Below the pieces are notes generated by a model. The model was not told where the DNA came from. It made no database searches and was given only the letters and a program-made list of their open reading frames with translations. From the NCBI GenBank assembly GCA_964475985.1, contig CAYYYP010000005.1, forward strand, positions 1-64,000: a stretch of DNA of 64,000 nt, in the 5' to 3' direction. The DNA comes from CAYYYP01 sp964475985 (GTDB lineage Bacteria; Bdellovibrionota; UBA1018; CAYHWW01). A program made the position numbers and the translations under genes. Numbering within the stretch: position 1 is the stretch's first letter; each line of letters starts with the position of its first letter. This document shows, piece by piece, positions 46,346 through 55,864 of the stretch.

Positions 46346-46417
46346 GCCTTTGTAGTCTACAGGTTTTTTTTCTTTCTTCCATTCTTGCGTTCTTTGGGAC
46401 TAGGCTATGACTTCATC

Positions 46418-46723
46418 ATGAAGGACCTCTCCCAAATTTTAAAAGACATCATGGGCCGCAATGAAACGTTCAAACGCAAAGAGCGTGAGTACAGTCTGCT
46501 TAACCAATGGGATAAAGTGGTGGGCGCTAGGCTTGCGCAGCATACTAAACCGCTTTATGTCACCCAAGAGGGAGTCCTGCTGGTAGCTACGGAGAGTTCC
46601 ATTTGGAGTCATCAACTGAAATTTTTGGAGCGCCAAATCATTGAGCGGGTCAAAAAAGATGATCCTCAGTCCCGGGTAGTATCCATTCGTTTCATCGTAA
46701 AAACTGACCTCCAAAGCCTTTAG
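46418..46723 (+). CDS. DUF721 (DciA-like) protein
   Basis: 101 residues from the ATG at 46418; the upstream extension of the frame to 46328 is hydrophobic and lies inside the divergent promoter region. The sequence is that of DUF721: LNQWDKVVGARLAQHTKPLYVTQEGVLLVATESSIWSHQL. Relatives called DciA load the replicative helicase, but the family also includes other nucleic-acid binding proteins, so the role is uncertain. It does not obviously share an operon with the next gene. Confidence 0.8.
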   Translation: MKDLSQILKDIMGRNETFKRKEREYSLLNQWDKVVGARLAQHTKPLYVTQEGVLLVATESSIWSHQLKFLERQIIERVKKDDPQSRVVSIRFIVKTDLQSL

Positions 46724-46830
46724 TTGAGTAAGGCCACTTTGACACAGGGCTGATTTCCATAGGGAATCCTTTACCCATGCGCCACAGACTTGGTGAAGAG
46801 TTCATATTCCTTTACAATAAGAAGTGTTGA

Positions 46831-46866
46831 GGGGAGTTGGCTCCCCGGGGGTATTCGGGGGTATTC
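46831..46866 (+). promoter_or_regulatory. hairpin plus duplicated ribosome-binding site
   Basis: Just before the lipoprotein start, a small stem GGGGAG-TTGG-CTCCCC (46831-46846) is followed by two exact copies of GGGGGTATTC (46847-46856 and 46857-46866). Each copy carries a G-rich ribosome site; the second leads directly into the ATG at 46867. The tandem duplication is direct in the sequence; a role in setting translation is inference. Confidence 0.55.
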
Positions 46867-48033
46867 ATGACAAAGGGTTCAAGGTCCGTTCAATTCGGTT
46901 TTTTCGCGATCCTAGGGATCGTTCTGATGGGCCTTTCTGGCTGCAAACCACAATACATAAAAATGCTAGGTAAAGGTGGAAATGGCGGTGCTGGTGGCCC
47001 GTCCGCCGGCAGCACTAGTTTAGTTGCGGCCGAAGTGCTTCCCTCTCCCACTTCGGTTTCGACAAGGGCTGCTGTCCTTTCCATGAGCGGTGTTCCGCTG
47101 GCGCCCCAGGTCATGCAAATTGGCGGAGAACATCTCGACGCGGTCACTCAGATCACCATTGGTTCGGAAATCTGCACCATCTTTGATGCTACCCAAACTG
47201 CTGAAAAAGTGACCTGCATTGTTCCAGGCTCTTCTATACTTAACGCCATGCGCACTACCTCAGTTTCGGTACCGGTTACCCTTTACAATGCCCGTAGGAC
47301 TGCAGTTACGGCGGGAAACTTCATCTATACAACTTTTCCGGACGACTGCATTTACGCCAACGTCATGCATCAACTTTTAGACCGCGCTCCCACTACTTCA
47401 GAAATCGTACTGGCGGGGGATGGAGCCGATCCCTTAAACCGTATGGTTTCAAAAATATATACCCTCTTCTCATCTCCCGAATACAAAACGCACGCCGTAA
47501 AATCCCAATTTGTTATCCCACCCCTTTTCGAACAGCCCACCGCGATGGAATTCCAAGGCATCATTGATGCAGTGCCAGCACCTTATTCGAACTTTAGACT
47601 TCGCAAAGAAATTCTGAAATCTTCCCGTTGGCAGCGGTTATTGGGAGAGCATACAGCTAACTCTTTTGAAGCATCCCGGGTGATCGGCAATTCCATTTTT
47701 TTAAGGGACACCTCTGATTTGGATCCCATTTATACAATTATCCTAAATAACCTTAATTACGACGCTTCACTACCTTTCCAGGGAGCCAGCGATACGGAGT
47801 ATTTCATAAATAACTTCGCCAGTAGACCCGCCTACCATTCCTCCATGGTGGACCTTTTGTGGAGCAAGTTTTTTGGCTCCGATTACAACGCACTTCGCGA
47901 AACTCACCGCGCCAACTTGACCAGCACATTAGTGGACGCCGGAACCAATCGTGGCACTCAGGAAGAATCAACGATGGTGAGTATTTTAATCACGAACGAT
48001 TATTCAAGGTACCGCAACTGCTCTGTTCTCTAA
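46867..48033 (+). CDS. lipoprotein with TIG-like domain, unknown
   Basis: About 388 residues. The signal peptide ends at a lipobox (LSGC), so the product is lipid-anchored. A Gly/Ser-rich spacer (GKGGNGGAGGPSAGS) is followed by a beta-sandwich of TIG/IPT type (LAPQVMQIGGEHLDAVTQITIG). The remaining 230 residues are helical, with repeated SPEYK- and TNDYSRYR-like turns like DUF4214-type regions. The function is unknown; extracellular or surface display is plausible. It converges on the GYF gene with 4 bases between stops. Confidence 0.65.
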   Translation: MTKGSRSVQFGFFAILGIVLMGLSGCKPQYIKMLGKGGNGGAGGPSAGSTSLVAAEVLPSPTSVSTRAAVLSMSGVPLAPQVMQIGGEHLDAVTQITIGSEICTIFDATQTAEKVTCIVPGSSILNAMRTTSVSVPVTLYNARRTAVTAGNFIYTTFPDDCIYANVMHQLLDRAPTTSEIVLAGDGADPLNRMVSKIYTLFSSPEYKTHAVKSQFVIPPLFEQPTAMEFQGIIDAVPAPYSNFRLRKEILKSSRWQRLLGEHTANSFEASRVIGNSIFLRDTSDLDPIYTIILNNLNYDASLPFQGASDTEYFINNFASRPAYHSSMVDLLWSKFFGSDYNALRETHRANLTSTLVDAGTNRGTQEESTMVSILITNDYSRYRNCSVL

Positions 48034-48037
48034 CCCT

Positions 48038-48547
48038 TTAAGCCGCCTCACCCCGAAGCAGACGCAAAATCCAAATAAAAACCATACCGGCCAGAATGCT
48101 GAGAAGAAAAATAAACACTGGCCAAAGATTTAAGAGTTCACGTTTCGGTTTTACCGAAGTTGCAGGCACTTCAATGGGAGCGCTGACTCGAGACGCACCC
48201 GCCTGAGTTTTAGGCTGCCAAGACTGAGCCTCCAAAGAATTTGTAATGGTCTTTGATTCTTCTCCCGCGGCCGTTCCTTCGGGATCTAACGCCTTTTCCC
48301 TTCGATTTTCTAACGCCTGCACTAAGATGTTTTTTTCAATATTAAAATGCCTGTAAATTTCCTCAAAGGAATCCACGGAAAACCAGTACCCATTAGACGG
48401 GCAAAGCTCGTCTTTGGGATTCATATAACTGCCCAGTAGCATTTCCTTCACCTGAGACTCATAAAAAGGTCCCTGAATATCGGCACTGTACTGATTCCAT
48501 TTGCGCAGCAGCCAAAGCTCAGACTTTTCGGTTGGCGCAGAATTCAT
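48038..48547 (-). CDS. GYF_2-like membrane protein
   Basis: 169 residues. The N-terminal 80 resemble a GYF_2/DUF4339 domain, in which a GPF motif is followed by conserved Trp: WNQYSADIQGPFYESQVKEML and GYWFSVDSFEEI. The C-terminal end is a single membrane segment (LWPVFIFLLSILAGMVFIWIL) followed by arginines. The GYF domain would face the cytosol. It follows mlaD by 2 bases and so is part of the alr-mla operon. Confidence 0.72.
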   Translation of the reverse strand: MNSAPTEKSELWLLRKWNQYSADIQGPFYESQVKEMLLGSYMNPKDELCPSNGYWFSVDSFEEIYRHFNIEKNILVQALENRREKALDPEGTAAGEESKTITNSLEAQSWQPKTQAGASRVSAPIEVPATSVKPKRELLNLWPVFIFLLSILAGMVFIWILRLLRGEAA

Positions 48548-48549
48548 GA

Positions 48550-49824
48550 TTACCGCGGCACACTCGTAAGTAAGGTTTTGATGTCAGAATCGGAGAAACG
48601 AACCCCCGCGCCAACAAACGCATTGCGGGTTTGCCGATAAAGTAAATCATCACCCCCGCCCCAAAGGTAAAAGGGCCTGAACACATGAACTTCTAAGCCA
48701 AGATTAAATTGAGGGGGCCTGCCTGGCTGGAAATTATAAACTTCAGAAATCAATTTGATCTTTTTTTCCAGCAATCCTACATAATCCACGGCCACGCCGC
48801 CCGAACTTTCAAAGAGACCGGCGCGTATGACAAAGTCACCAAATAATTTCGCAAACTGAAGGTTAAAGGTCACTTGAGTTTGTTGTTGAAGCGTCGTGTC
48901 CGTTACGTTGGTAGTGGAACCATTGCTTGTGGTCTCAAGCCTAGTGCGGGAAATGAAACCCTGGGGACTGCTGGTAATGCCCAATAAATAATATTTATCA
49001 TAGGTGGGCTGAATCCAGGCAGAAACAGAGGTTTTAGCGCCCCCGGTTGAAGTCATAGCGCCACTACGGGCGTCCAATAGGATACTTAGTTTATCTGCCT
49101 TGCTTAAAAATTTATTTACGCCAGAAATCGCCGTATTTAAACGATCCACGGTTTCCGAATCATTCAATAGTTTACCGATGGTACCTTCACCCCGGGCGAC
49201 TTTTGAAGTCGCAACCCTTAGGTCATCGGCGATCTCATTTAATTTTTCCGTCAGATCACCCAGGCGGTTTAAGCCCGCAAGGCCTGCGGAGAAGTCTTCG
49301 ATATTTTCCGCAATGCGGTCAAGTCGTGTGGACCCGTCTTCATCCTCACCCTTCATGGCGTCTTTCAGCACATGGGTGATCTCCGATAGATTATCTACGA
49401 CCTTTCCCACTTTTTCCGTAAGGTCTTCAATGTTGGTACCGCCCGCACTTTCGGAAAGGTATCCACCCTCTTCAAGCACCGGCTGATCTTCGGTGCCAGG
49501 GGTTAAAGCTAAAAATTTATCTCCTAAAAAACCGATGCTCTTTACGGAAACCGCCGCATTAGCCTTGATGCTAACTTCGCCGCCAATGATCAAAGTCACC
49601 CGTGCTTGTTTATCCAGCAGCTCAATATTTTCAATTTGACCTACGTCAAGCCCTGCCATCTTAATTTTGCTTTTGGTAAGCAGACCCGTGGCATCATGAA
49701 TTTTAGCGTAATAACGTTTAACCCCCGCAAATGCGAAACGGTTCTGAGTGATGCGGGTCGTCATATAAATGAGCGATGCGATGGCACAGAAAACAAAAAG
49801 CCCGGCCTTAAATGCTGACGTCAT
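48550..49824 (-). CDS. mlaD: MlaD-like MCE protein with beta-rich C-terminus
   Basis: 424 residues. One membrane anchor is followed by an MCE domain (about 35-115: YYAKIHDATGLLTKSKIKMAGLDVGQIENIEL), then a helical stretch of about 100 residues with repeated leucines (a coiled-coil tunnel type), then a beta-rich C-terminal part (about 245-424: YYLLGITSSPQGF, later FVGAGVRFSD). MCE proteins shuttle phospholipids between the two membranes with MlaE and MlaF. The C-terminal domain is absent from E. coli MlaD and could contact the outer membrane. The start overlaps mlaF by four bases (ATGA). Confidence 0.82.
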   Translation of the reverse strand: MTSAFKAGLFVFCAIASLIYMTTRITQNRFAFAGVKRYYAKIHDATGLLTKSKIKMAGLDVGQIENIELLDKQARVTLIIGGEVSIKANAAVSVKSIGFLGDKFLALTPGTEDQPVLEEGGYLSESAGGTNIEDLTEKVGKVVDNLSEITHVLKDAMKGEDEDGSTRLDRIAENIEDFSAGLAGLNRLGDLTEKLNEIADDLRVATSKVARGEGTIGKLLNDSETVDRLNTAISGVNKFLSKADKLSILLDARSGAMTSTGGAKTSVSAWIQPTYDKYYLLGITSSPQGFISRTRLETTSNGSTTNVTDTTLQQQTQVTFNLQFAKLFGDFVIRAGLFESSGGVAVDYVGLLEKKIKLISEVYNFQPGRPPQFNLGLEVHVFRPFYLWGGGDDLLYRQTRNAFVGAGVRFSDSDIKTLLTSVPR

Positions 49825-50648
49825 ATCGTTGCCTCAGGTGCGTGGCGAGCGACGTGGCTTCGCTCTGCGTCTAAAAAACTTTTCACCATGGGGTGATCAC
49901 AATTTTGAAATTCATGGGGAGTCCCAAAAAACACGATTTCGCCTCGATGTAAGAAAGCCAGTTGATCTGCACAATTCACCGCAGAGAACATATCATGACT
50001 GATCACCACTGATGTCAAACCAAAACGCCGATTTGTTTGCACAATAAGCTCATCAACCGTATTTCTGGTAACCGGATCAAGCCCCGTAGTAGGCTCATCA
50101 TAAAGGATGATTCGTGGTTCCAGAATAATTGCCCTGGCCAGGGCCACCCGCCGTTTCATCCCGCCAGAAATTTCCCGCGGAAACTTATCTCCGACTTTTT
50201 CGATATCAAGCCCTACGGCACTGAGTTTTTCGGCAACCTTGGCGTGCATTTCATCTCTAGAGAGCTTGGTGTGTTCAACCAGCGGGAAGCTCACATTGCC
50301 AAAAACTGTAAAATCATCGAAAAGGGCAGAACTTTGAAATAACATCCCAAAGTTTTTCCGAATTTCATTCATATGCCTGGGATCCGTGCCCACCATGGGT
50401 TCACCGTTGATAAAAATCTCGCCAGAATCAGGGATTAAAAGCCCAAGCACGTGTTTGAGTAATACGGACTTTCCTGAACCGGAAGAACCGAGAAGAAAAG
50501 TAACTTTGCCTTCCCATGCTGTAAAGTTCACTCCCTTTAGAATCTCATCTCGGCCCTTTCGAAAACTTTTTCTTAAGTTTCTGATCTCAATAGCCGGAAC
50601 GTTTGGCCCGCCTGGGGACACTTTCTGATTTAAATTTTTCAACATCAA
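49821..50648 (-). CDS. mlaF: phospholipid transport ATPase MlaF
   Basis: 275 residues, an ABC ATPase with Walker A GSSGSGKS, signature motif ISGGMKRRVALARA and Walker B IILYDEPTTGLDP. These and the FGMLFQSSALFDDFTV segment mark the MlaF/MKL family that powers lipid transport with MlaE and MlaD. It starts 10 bases after mlaE. Confidence 0.95.
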   Translation of the reverse strand: MMLKNLNQKVSPGGPNVPAIEIRNLRKSFRKGRDEILKGVNFTAWEGKVTFLLGSSGSGKSVLLKHVLGLLIPDSGEIFINGEPMVGTDPRHMNEIRKNFGMLFQSSALFDDFTVFGNVSFPLVEHTKLSRDEMHAKVAEKLSAVGLDIEKVGDKFPREISGGMKRRVALARAIILEPRIILYDEPTTGLDPVTRNTVDELIVQTNRRFGLTSVVISHDMFSAVNCADQLAFLHRGEIVFFGTPHEFQNCDHPMVKSFLDAERSHVARHAPEATI

Positions 50649-50658
50649 ATCATAATCC

Positions 50659-51453
50659 TTAATAGAGCAGTGCTCGAATGATGAGGGTTATAAAATAGTC
50701 ACTCACTAAGACTAAAACTAAGGTTACCACTACCGCGACATTGGTGGATTTTCCCACGGCTTCCGCGCCACCTTCCGTCGTGTATCCCATATAGGTTCCA
50801 ATTAACGAAAAAATCACGCCAAAGCAGGAAGCTTTAATGAGGCCCTGCAGGACATCCCTGACTTCGATGAAGTCCTGAAAATGTGAGAAGAAAAGCACCG
50901 GGTCGATATTCAAAAGATGAACGGAAGTAAAATAAGCACCCACGCACCCCACAAAAATAAAAAGGGCACAAAGCAGGGGCATGGCCACTAGACTTGCGAC
51001 GACTCGCGGCACCACTAGGTACTGAATGGAATTCACGGCCATGACATCCATGGCATCAATCTGTTCGGAGACTCGCATGCTTCCAAGTTGCGCAGCCATG
51101 GCAGCACCGGCCCTGCCCGTAACCACAATTGCGGTAAAGACCGGACCTAATTCGCGACTCATGGCAAGGGCAACACTGGGGCCCACTAACGCATCAGCGC
51201 TGATGACCTTAAATCCAAAGTAAACCTGTACCGCAAACACCATTCCACTGAAAACTGCGGTGAGACAGACGATAAACGAGGACTCGTAGGCAACAAAAAT
51301 AAACTGATGCAAAAAAAGTTTAAATCGATAAGGCGGTCTTACGGCCCAACGCACCGTCTGGAGCAAAAAAAGAAAGATGTTGCCGGCCTCTTGAATAAAA
51401 TCAATGAAAGCCTGTCCAACGTTTTCGGTCATAGATCTCAGCCAACTCGCCAT
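50659..51453 (-). CDS. mlaE: phospholipid transport permease MlaE
   Basis: 264 residues with several membrane helices. It contains RELGPVFTAIVVTGRAGAAMAAQLGSMRVSEQIDAM, typical of MlaE/YrbE permeases (broken here as RELGPVFTAIV, then GRAGAAMAAQLG). It forms the inner-membrane channel part of the lipid transporter. It sits 6 bases after alr, an unusual partner. No mlaB or mlaC is nearby. Confidence 0.94.
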   Translation of the reverse strand: MASWLRSMTENVGQAFIDFIQEAGNIFLFLLQTVRWAVRPPYRFKLFLHQFIFVAYESSFIVCLTAVFSGMVFAVQVYFGFKVISADALVGPSVALAMSRELGPVFTAIVVTGRAGAAMAAQLGSMRVSEQIDAMDVMAVNSIQYLVVPRVVASLVAMPLLCALFIFVGCVGAYFTSVHLLNIDPVLFFSHFQDFIEVRDVLQGLIKASCFGVIFSLIGTYMGYTTEGGAEAVGKSTNVAVVVTLVLVLVSDYFITLIIRALLY

Positions 51454-51459
51454 ATAAAT

Positions 51460-52638
51460 TTAACGATAGACGCGCGGCACGCGATTGGAAAGGGAAGTCA
51501 GAACTTCATAGATAATTGTTTGGGCACGGCTTGCGAATTCGAGTCCCTGCTCGGCCGTGATCCCCAGCAAAGTAATGCTGCTTGGGATAATCTTGGATTT
51601 CACCCCAAGACTCACTAAATCCATGCTCACGCGCCCCAAGACTCGCGCTTTGGTTAAAGTCCGTGGTCGCTCCCCCAGTCCCACGTAGATTTCTTGGTTA
51701 GAGAGCTGTCTAAAAAATCCATCGGCATAACCCACAGAAAGCAGGGCTTGGTTTAATCTTTTTTTGACTTCAAATGTTGCGTCGTACCCCACTAAATCTC
51801 CGGGCAGAAGGGTCCGCACCTTCCGCACAAAAACTCGCCATTCTAAAACCGGCTTTAGGCCCGCTTGAAAGCCTTTCCGTTTCAAGCCGTGACTTTCCCA
51901 CTGCGGCGCGTACCCGTACAAAGCAATCCCAGGCCTTACGGCATTACAAATCTCATTCAGTTTAAGCTTTTTACTTAGAGGAAGGCCCCCCGTAGCAAAG
52001 GCGTGAATCAAAAATGACGACGCCTTCTGCCGCACTTTTAGCCCTGAAATCAATACCAGCTCTTTAAAAAGTCTTGCTTGCTCAAATGCATGCCGGTCCA
52101 ATTTTTCCGCCGCCGAGAAATGGGTCAATAGACCTCCGAAAAAATCCCACTCTATTTTGGGAAGAATTTCTAAATAGTCCTTGGCATCAATACCTAGACG
52201 CTCGAGCCCGGTATTGAGTTTCAAATGTGGCCTTACGAAAGAGCCACTTGATTTTATTTTAGCCTGCCAGGCCAGGACATCTTTGGGATCATGAAGAACG
52301 GGTGTGATATCGTATTTTTCACAGAACTCAAGCCCGCGGGTGGCTTGCGTCCAAGTCTCTGAAAACACAAGAACCGGAAATTTTTTATGATGCATTCGCA
52401 ACTCAACGGCTTCCTGAAGGTTTGCGACCCCAAAGCCCCAAAGTCCTAGTGAAGCGGGAAGGCCTGCTAAAACCTTTACCGTCTCTTGGATCCCGTGCCC
52501 GTACGCATTCGCTTTCACCATGGCGATGATCCGTTGTCCGCCCGACACGGTAGACACGGTCTGAAAATTCTTTCTTAAATGAGACCTATGAACAAACGCG
52601 ACGGAATTGCGGTGGGGGTAAGGAGGGTTTGTTTTCAT
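51460..52638 (-). CDS. alr: alanine racemase
   Basis: 392 residues. The PLP lysine is K42 in MVKANAYGHG, and the C-terminal catalytic tyrosine region is GDLVGYDATFEVKKR. The middle includes HLKLNTGLERLGI, as expected. It makes D-alanine for the cell wall. The start at 52638 is 91 bases from the divergent nadB. It is the first gene of an operon with the mla genes. Confidence 0.93.
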   Translation of the reverse strand: MKTNPPYPHRNSVAFVHRSHLRKNFQTVSTVSGGQRIIAMVKANAYGHGIQETVKVLAGLPASLGLWGFGVANLQEAVELRMHHKKFPVLVFSETWTQATRGLEFCEKYDITPVLHDPKDVLAWQAKIKSSGSFVRPHLKLNTGLERLGIDAKDYLEILPKIEWDFFGGLLTHFSAAEKLDRHAFEQARLFKELVLISGLKVRQKASSFLIHAFATGGLPLSKKLKLNEICNAVRPGIALYGYAPQWESHGLKRKGFQAGLKPVLEWRVFVRKVRTLLPGDLVGYDATFEVKKRLNQALLSVGYADGFFRQLSNQEIYVGLGERPRTLTKARVLGRVSMDLVSLGVKSKIIPSSITLLGITAEQGLEFASRAQTIIYEVLTSLSNRVPRVYR

Positions 52639-52729
52639 AGGTTTTTACGACTCAGATTCAGGTTAATCCGAGGCCAAAGCTCTGTAAACACTCGTTTCCC
52701 TCGGAGCTTTTTCAGAGTAATGAATCCCC

Positions 52730-54397
52730 ATGCGCATAGAGACGGATTTTTTAGTGGTGGGCTCAGGAATCGCTGGCCTTAGTTTTGCCCTAAAGGCAGC
52801 CAAGCACGGACATGTGGCCATCATCTGCAAAACCTCAAGTGATGAAGGGGCTACGGCCTGGGCTCAAGGTGGGATTGCCGCCGTATTTTCTCCCGAAGAT
52901 AGTTATGACTCCCATATGAATGACACCCTTTCGGCCGGCGCCGGCCTCTGTGATGAAGCCATCGTAGAAATTACGGTAAAAGAGGGTCCGGCCCGCGTGC
53001 AAGAACTCATTGATCTTGGCGTGAGTTTTACAAAAAATCCAGATGGCCAAACCTTTGATCTCACTCGGGAGGGGGGTCATCATGCGAGGCGCATTCTGCA
53101 TTCCCACGATTTTACCGGAAAAACGATTTTGCAAACGCTGCTCGCCAAAGCCAAAGCGGAACCTCAGATCAAATTTTATGAAAATCACGTCGCCATTGAT
53201 TTAATTACGGACAAGTCGGCAAAATCCTCTAAGTCCCTTCGGCCTAAGCCCCAGGTAAAAAACCTTAAGGATAAAAGTGATCGCACGAGATGTTTAGGAG
53301 TTTACGCATTGGAGTGCCCTCAAGGGAATTCCTTTGCCCACGGAGCCATTCATACTTTCGCGGCAAGCGTCACCGTTCTGGCCTCAGGTGGCGCCGGAAA
53401 AGTTTACCTTTATACAACCAATCCCGACACTGCGACGGGTGACGGAATTTCCATGGCCGCAAGGGCAGGCGCCCGCGTTGCTAATTTGGAGTTTATGCAA
53501 TTTCACCCCACTTGCCTTTACCATCCTACGGCAAAATCTTTTCTGATCAGTGAAGCCCTGCGGGGAGAGGGGGCTGAACTCATAAACGCCAAGGGCGAAG
53601 AGTTCATGAAAAAGCACCATGAGATGGGAAGCCTTGCGCCAAGGGACATCGTAGCTCGCGCCATTGACTTAGAAATGAAACGTTCGGGTTCAGAATGCGT
53701 TTACCTCGATATGAGCCGAGTCGCAAAAAAACTGGGGCCGGAAGCAGTAAAACAGCGATTCCCAAGCATCTATGAAAAATGTTTAAGTTTTGGAATTGAT
53801 TTGACCAGAGCGCCGATTCCCGTCGTCCCGGCCGCCCACTATCATTGCGGCGGTGTGCTCACCAACGAATGGGGAGAGACCAGCATACATCATCTCTTTG
53901 CCATTGGCGAAGTGGCCTGCACGGGCCTCCATGGGGCAAATCGTTTAGCCAGCAATTCTTTGTTGGAAGGAGTGGTATTTGCGCACCGGGCAGCCGAACG
54001 ACTCAAACAAAAAATCCCGCAGATGAAGACTCCACTTTCTGCCGTGCCGCTTCCGGAATGGGACGCAGGCCTTGCGATGCCCATGGAAGAACGTATTGAC
54101 ATCCACCATACCTGGAAAGAAATCCGAACTCTGATGTGGGACTACGTAGGGATTGTGCGCACGGGCCGCCGCCTTGAAAAGGCCAAAGAAAGGCTTGAGC
54201 TCATTGGGCATGAGATCAACGAGTATTATTGGAATTTCCTTTTGAATCGTGAACTCATTGAGCTTCGAAACCTGGTAACGCTCGCAAACCTCATGGTGGA
54301 AAGCGCAATTTTGCGAAAAGAAAGTCGCGGACTTCATTTCACTTTGGATCATCCTGAACGTGACGATGAATATTTCCGCCGGAATACCGTTCTTTAG
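52730..54397 (+). CDS. nadB: L-aspartate oxidase
   Basis: 555 residues, close to the usual 540. The FAD-binding GSGIAGLSFALKA motif starts the protein; GGHHARRILHSHDFTG and EFMQFHPTCLY are typical of NadB. It oxidises aspartate to iminoaspartate in NAD synthesis in the cytosol. No nadA or nadC is next to it. It begins a single-gene transcript divergent from alr. Confidence 0.95.
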   Translation: MRIETDFLVVGSGIAGLSFALKAAKHGHVAIICKTSSDEGATAWAQGGIAAVFSPEDSYDSHMNDTLSAGAGLCDEAIVEITVKEGPARVQELIDLGVSFTKNPDGQTFDLTREGGHHARRILHSHDFTGKTILQTLLAKAKAEPQIKFYENHVAIDLITDKSAKSSKSLRPKPQVKNLKDKSDRTRCLGVYALECPQGNSFAHGAIHTFAASVTVLASGGAGKVYLYTTNPDTATGDGISMAARAGARVANLEFMQFHPTCLYHPTAKSFLISEALRGEGAELINAKGEEFMKKHHEMGSLAPRDIVARAIDLEMKRSGSECVYLDMSRVAKKLGPEAVKQRFPSIYEKCLSFGIDLTRAPIPVVPAAHYHCGGVLTNEWGETSIHHLFAIGEVACTGLHGANRLASNSLLEGVVFAHRAAERLKQKIPQMKTPLSAVPLPEWDAGLAMPMEERIDIHHTWKEIRTLMWDYVGIVRTGRRLEKAKERLELIGHEINEYYWNFLLNRELIELRNLVTLANLMVESAILRKESRGLHFTLDHPERDDEYFRRNTVL

Positions 54398-54404
54398 TTT
54401 TTAC

Positions 54405-54440
54405 CCGAGGACGTTTGATTTTTTAACCATACGCCCTCGG
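54405..54440. repeat. hairpin between convergent nadB and next gene
   Basis: CCGAGGACGT pairs with ACGCCCTCGG with one mismatch, around a 16-base loop. It lies between the convergent genes ending at 54397 and 54460. No U-run follows on either side, so it is not a classical intrinsic terminator but may still end transcripts. Confidence 0.45.
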
Positions 54441-54459
54441 ATGATTCTGCCCGTAAGAA

Positions 54460-55239
54460 TTAGAGCTTCTGCACCAATGCCAATACCTTCTTCCGGATCT
54501 GATCCGCACCTTTGAGTTCCAAGGTCAGTTCAGAGATACCTAAGGTATAGGCGGCAGCGCCCTGCTTTCTCTGAGGCATGTTTTGAATTTCCGATTTGAG
54601 CTGTTCAACTTCCTTAGCCAAGGCCTGAACTTTGGTGTCCTGAGATTTGCTTATTAAACCTGTATCACCCAGTTTTTTTAGCAAATCAATGTGCACTGTC
54701 GTTAAGATTAAGGGGCCTATTTTAGCGGCATCTTTTTGGATCACGCTAATGGTCACTTTTTTAAGATTGTTTAGGTTTTGTTTGGAAAAATGGGATGTGG
54801 GAATCGCATCATAAAGATCCCTGAAGCCTTGGAATAAAATCATCGCTTCGCAATATTCCAAGTCACTGATGGCTCGCAATGCCCTTTCCTGATCGGGAAC
54901 CGGCAAAGAACTCAGGTCGCTATTTTGAAAAATGGCAAGCGCCTCACTGGAACTTGCGGGAATTCCTGGGTAGTTTTTGAGATGACCTAAAGTATCCTCA
55001 AACGCCTTCACGCCAAGGGGCCGTTTGCTTTTCTCGGCCTTCATCAGATTCTTCTTAAAAGTATCACAAACATCTCGCATTTCCCGGCTCTGATCCCGTA
55101 AACGCTCAATGTCCATCACCACTTTGGATGGGCCCGCTGCCGCCTGAGCCAGTGGCGTCGTGATTAAAGACCCGCCCAGGGCCGCTGCCAACGCTCCTAA
55201 TGCCATTACGAACGAAAATATATTTTTACGATTTTTCAT
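54460..55239 (-). CDS. secreted helical protein, unknown
   Basis: 259 residues. It has a clear signal peptide (IFSFVMALGALAAALGGSLI, cleavage near AQA). The mature part is helical with many charged residues and a heptad-like segment (AKEVEQLKSEIQNMPQRK), suggesting a coiled coil. I recognise no domain. It follows the lipoprotein gene by 19 bases, so the two are likely cotranscribed after pyrE. Confidence 0.6.
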   Translation of the reverse strand: MKNRKNIFSFVMALGALAAALGGSLITTPLAQAAAGPSKVVMDIERLRDQSREMRDVCDTFKKNLMKAEKSKRPLGVKAFEDTLGHLKNYPGIPASSSEALAIFQNSDLSSLPVPDQERALRAISDLEYCEAMILFQGFRDLYDAIPTSHFSKQNLNNLKKVTISVIQKDAAKIGPLILTTVHIDLLKKLGDTGLISKSQDTKVQALAKEVEQLKSEIQNMPQRKQGAAAYTLGISELTLELKGADQIRKKVLALVQKL

Positions 55240-55258
55240 CTTTCCTCACTTTAATTTC

Positions 55259-55864
55259 TTAGGGATTCAACTTCAGTTCAACTTTTCCTTCACGATTTGC
55301 GATCACGAGCGCACTGGAATGATCAAGGAGGTGGGAGTCGTATCGCAATAGAAAAAATTTAGCCCAAGGGTTTTTGAGCGGAAAAAGCGTACGCAAGACC
55401 GCATCGGATTCAGAAAGTTCCTTGGCAAAACCCGCCACCGGGTAAGCACTCCAGCCGAGGGTTTTATTGAGGAGATCGGCCTTTTCAAAATCCGTCATGT
55501 AAAGGGCCACCACGACCACGCTCCCTCTGCGGACTTCCCGCTCCAAATCCTCGATGGATTTGCTCTGCGGGAACGCTTTTGAATGATCCTGCCAGGCGGT
55601 GCGCAGATCATCTAAATCTTTTTGATTTACAGTCATCGCGCCGGCCCAGAAGAGCAATTCCCCTTCGATGTAAATATTCTTTTGCACAATTTTCTTTTCT
55701 TGCGCCGAAACATAGGCATCCAGGCTTGATGAGCGCTGAGCGCAGCCCGATGCGGCGAGCACGCCCATCCAAAGTGCCAATATCAGCTGAGACCTCTTTA
55801 AACTTTTGTTTAAAATATTTTGGAAACTCAAGTTTGCACGCCCTTCTTCACGGATTTTTACCAC
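55259..55864 (-). CDS. putative lipoprotein, unknown
   Basis: 201 residues. An N-terminal hydrophobic stretch ends at a lipobox (LAASGC, lipid cysteine at 41), after a long basic lead-in (NKSLKRSQLILALWM). The mature part carries no domain I recognise; it contains a helical segment (WQDHSKAFPQSKSIEDLEREVRR). The start overlaps the pyrE stop by 17 bases, and a later start is possible because the lead-in is unusually long. Confidence 0.6.
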   Translation of the reverse strand: MVKIREEGRANLSFQNILNKSLKRSQLILALWMGVLAASGCAQRSSSLDAYVSAQEKKIVQKNIYIEGELLFWAGAMTVNQKDLDDLRTAWQDHSKAFPQSKSIEDLEREVRRGSVVVVALYMTDFEKADLLNKTLGWSAYPVAGFAKELSESDAVLRTLFPLKNPWAKFFLLRYDSHLLDHSSALVIANREGKVELKLNP

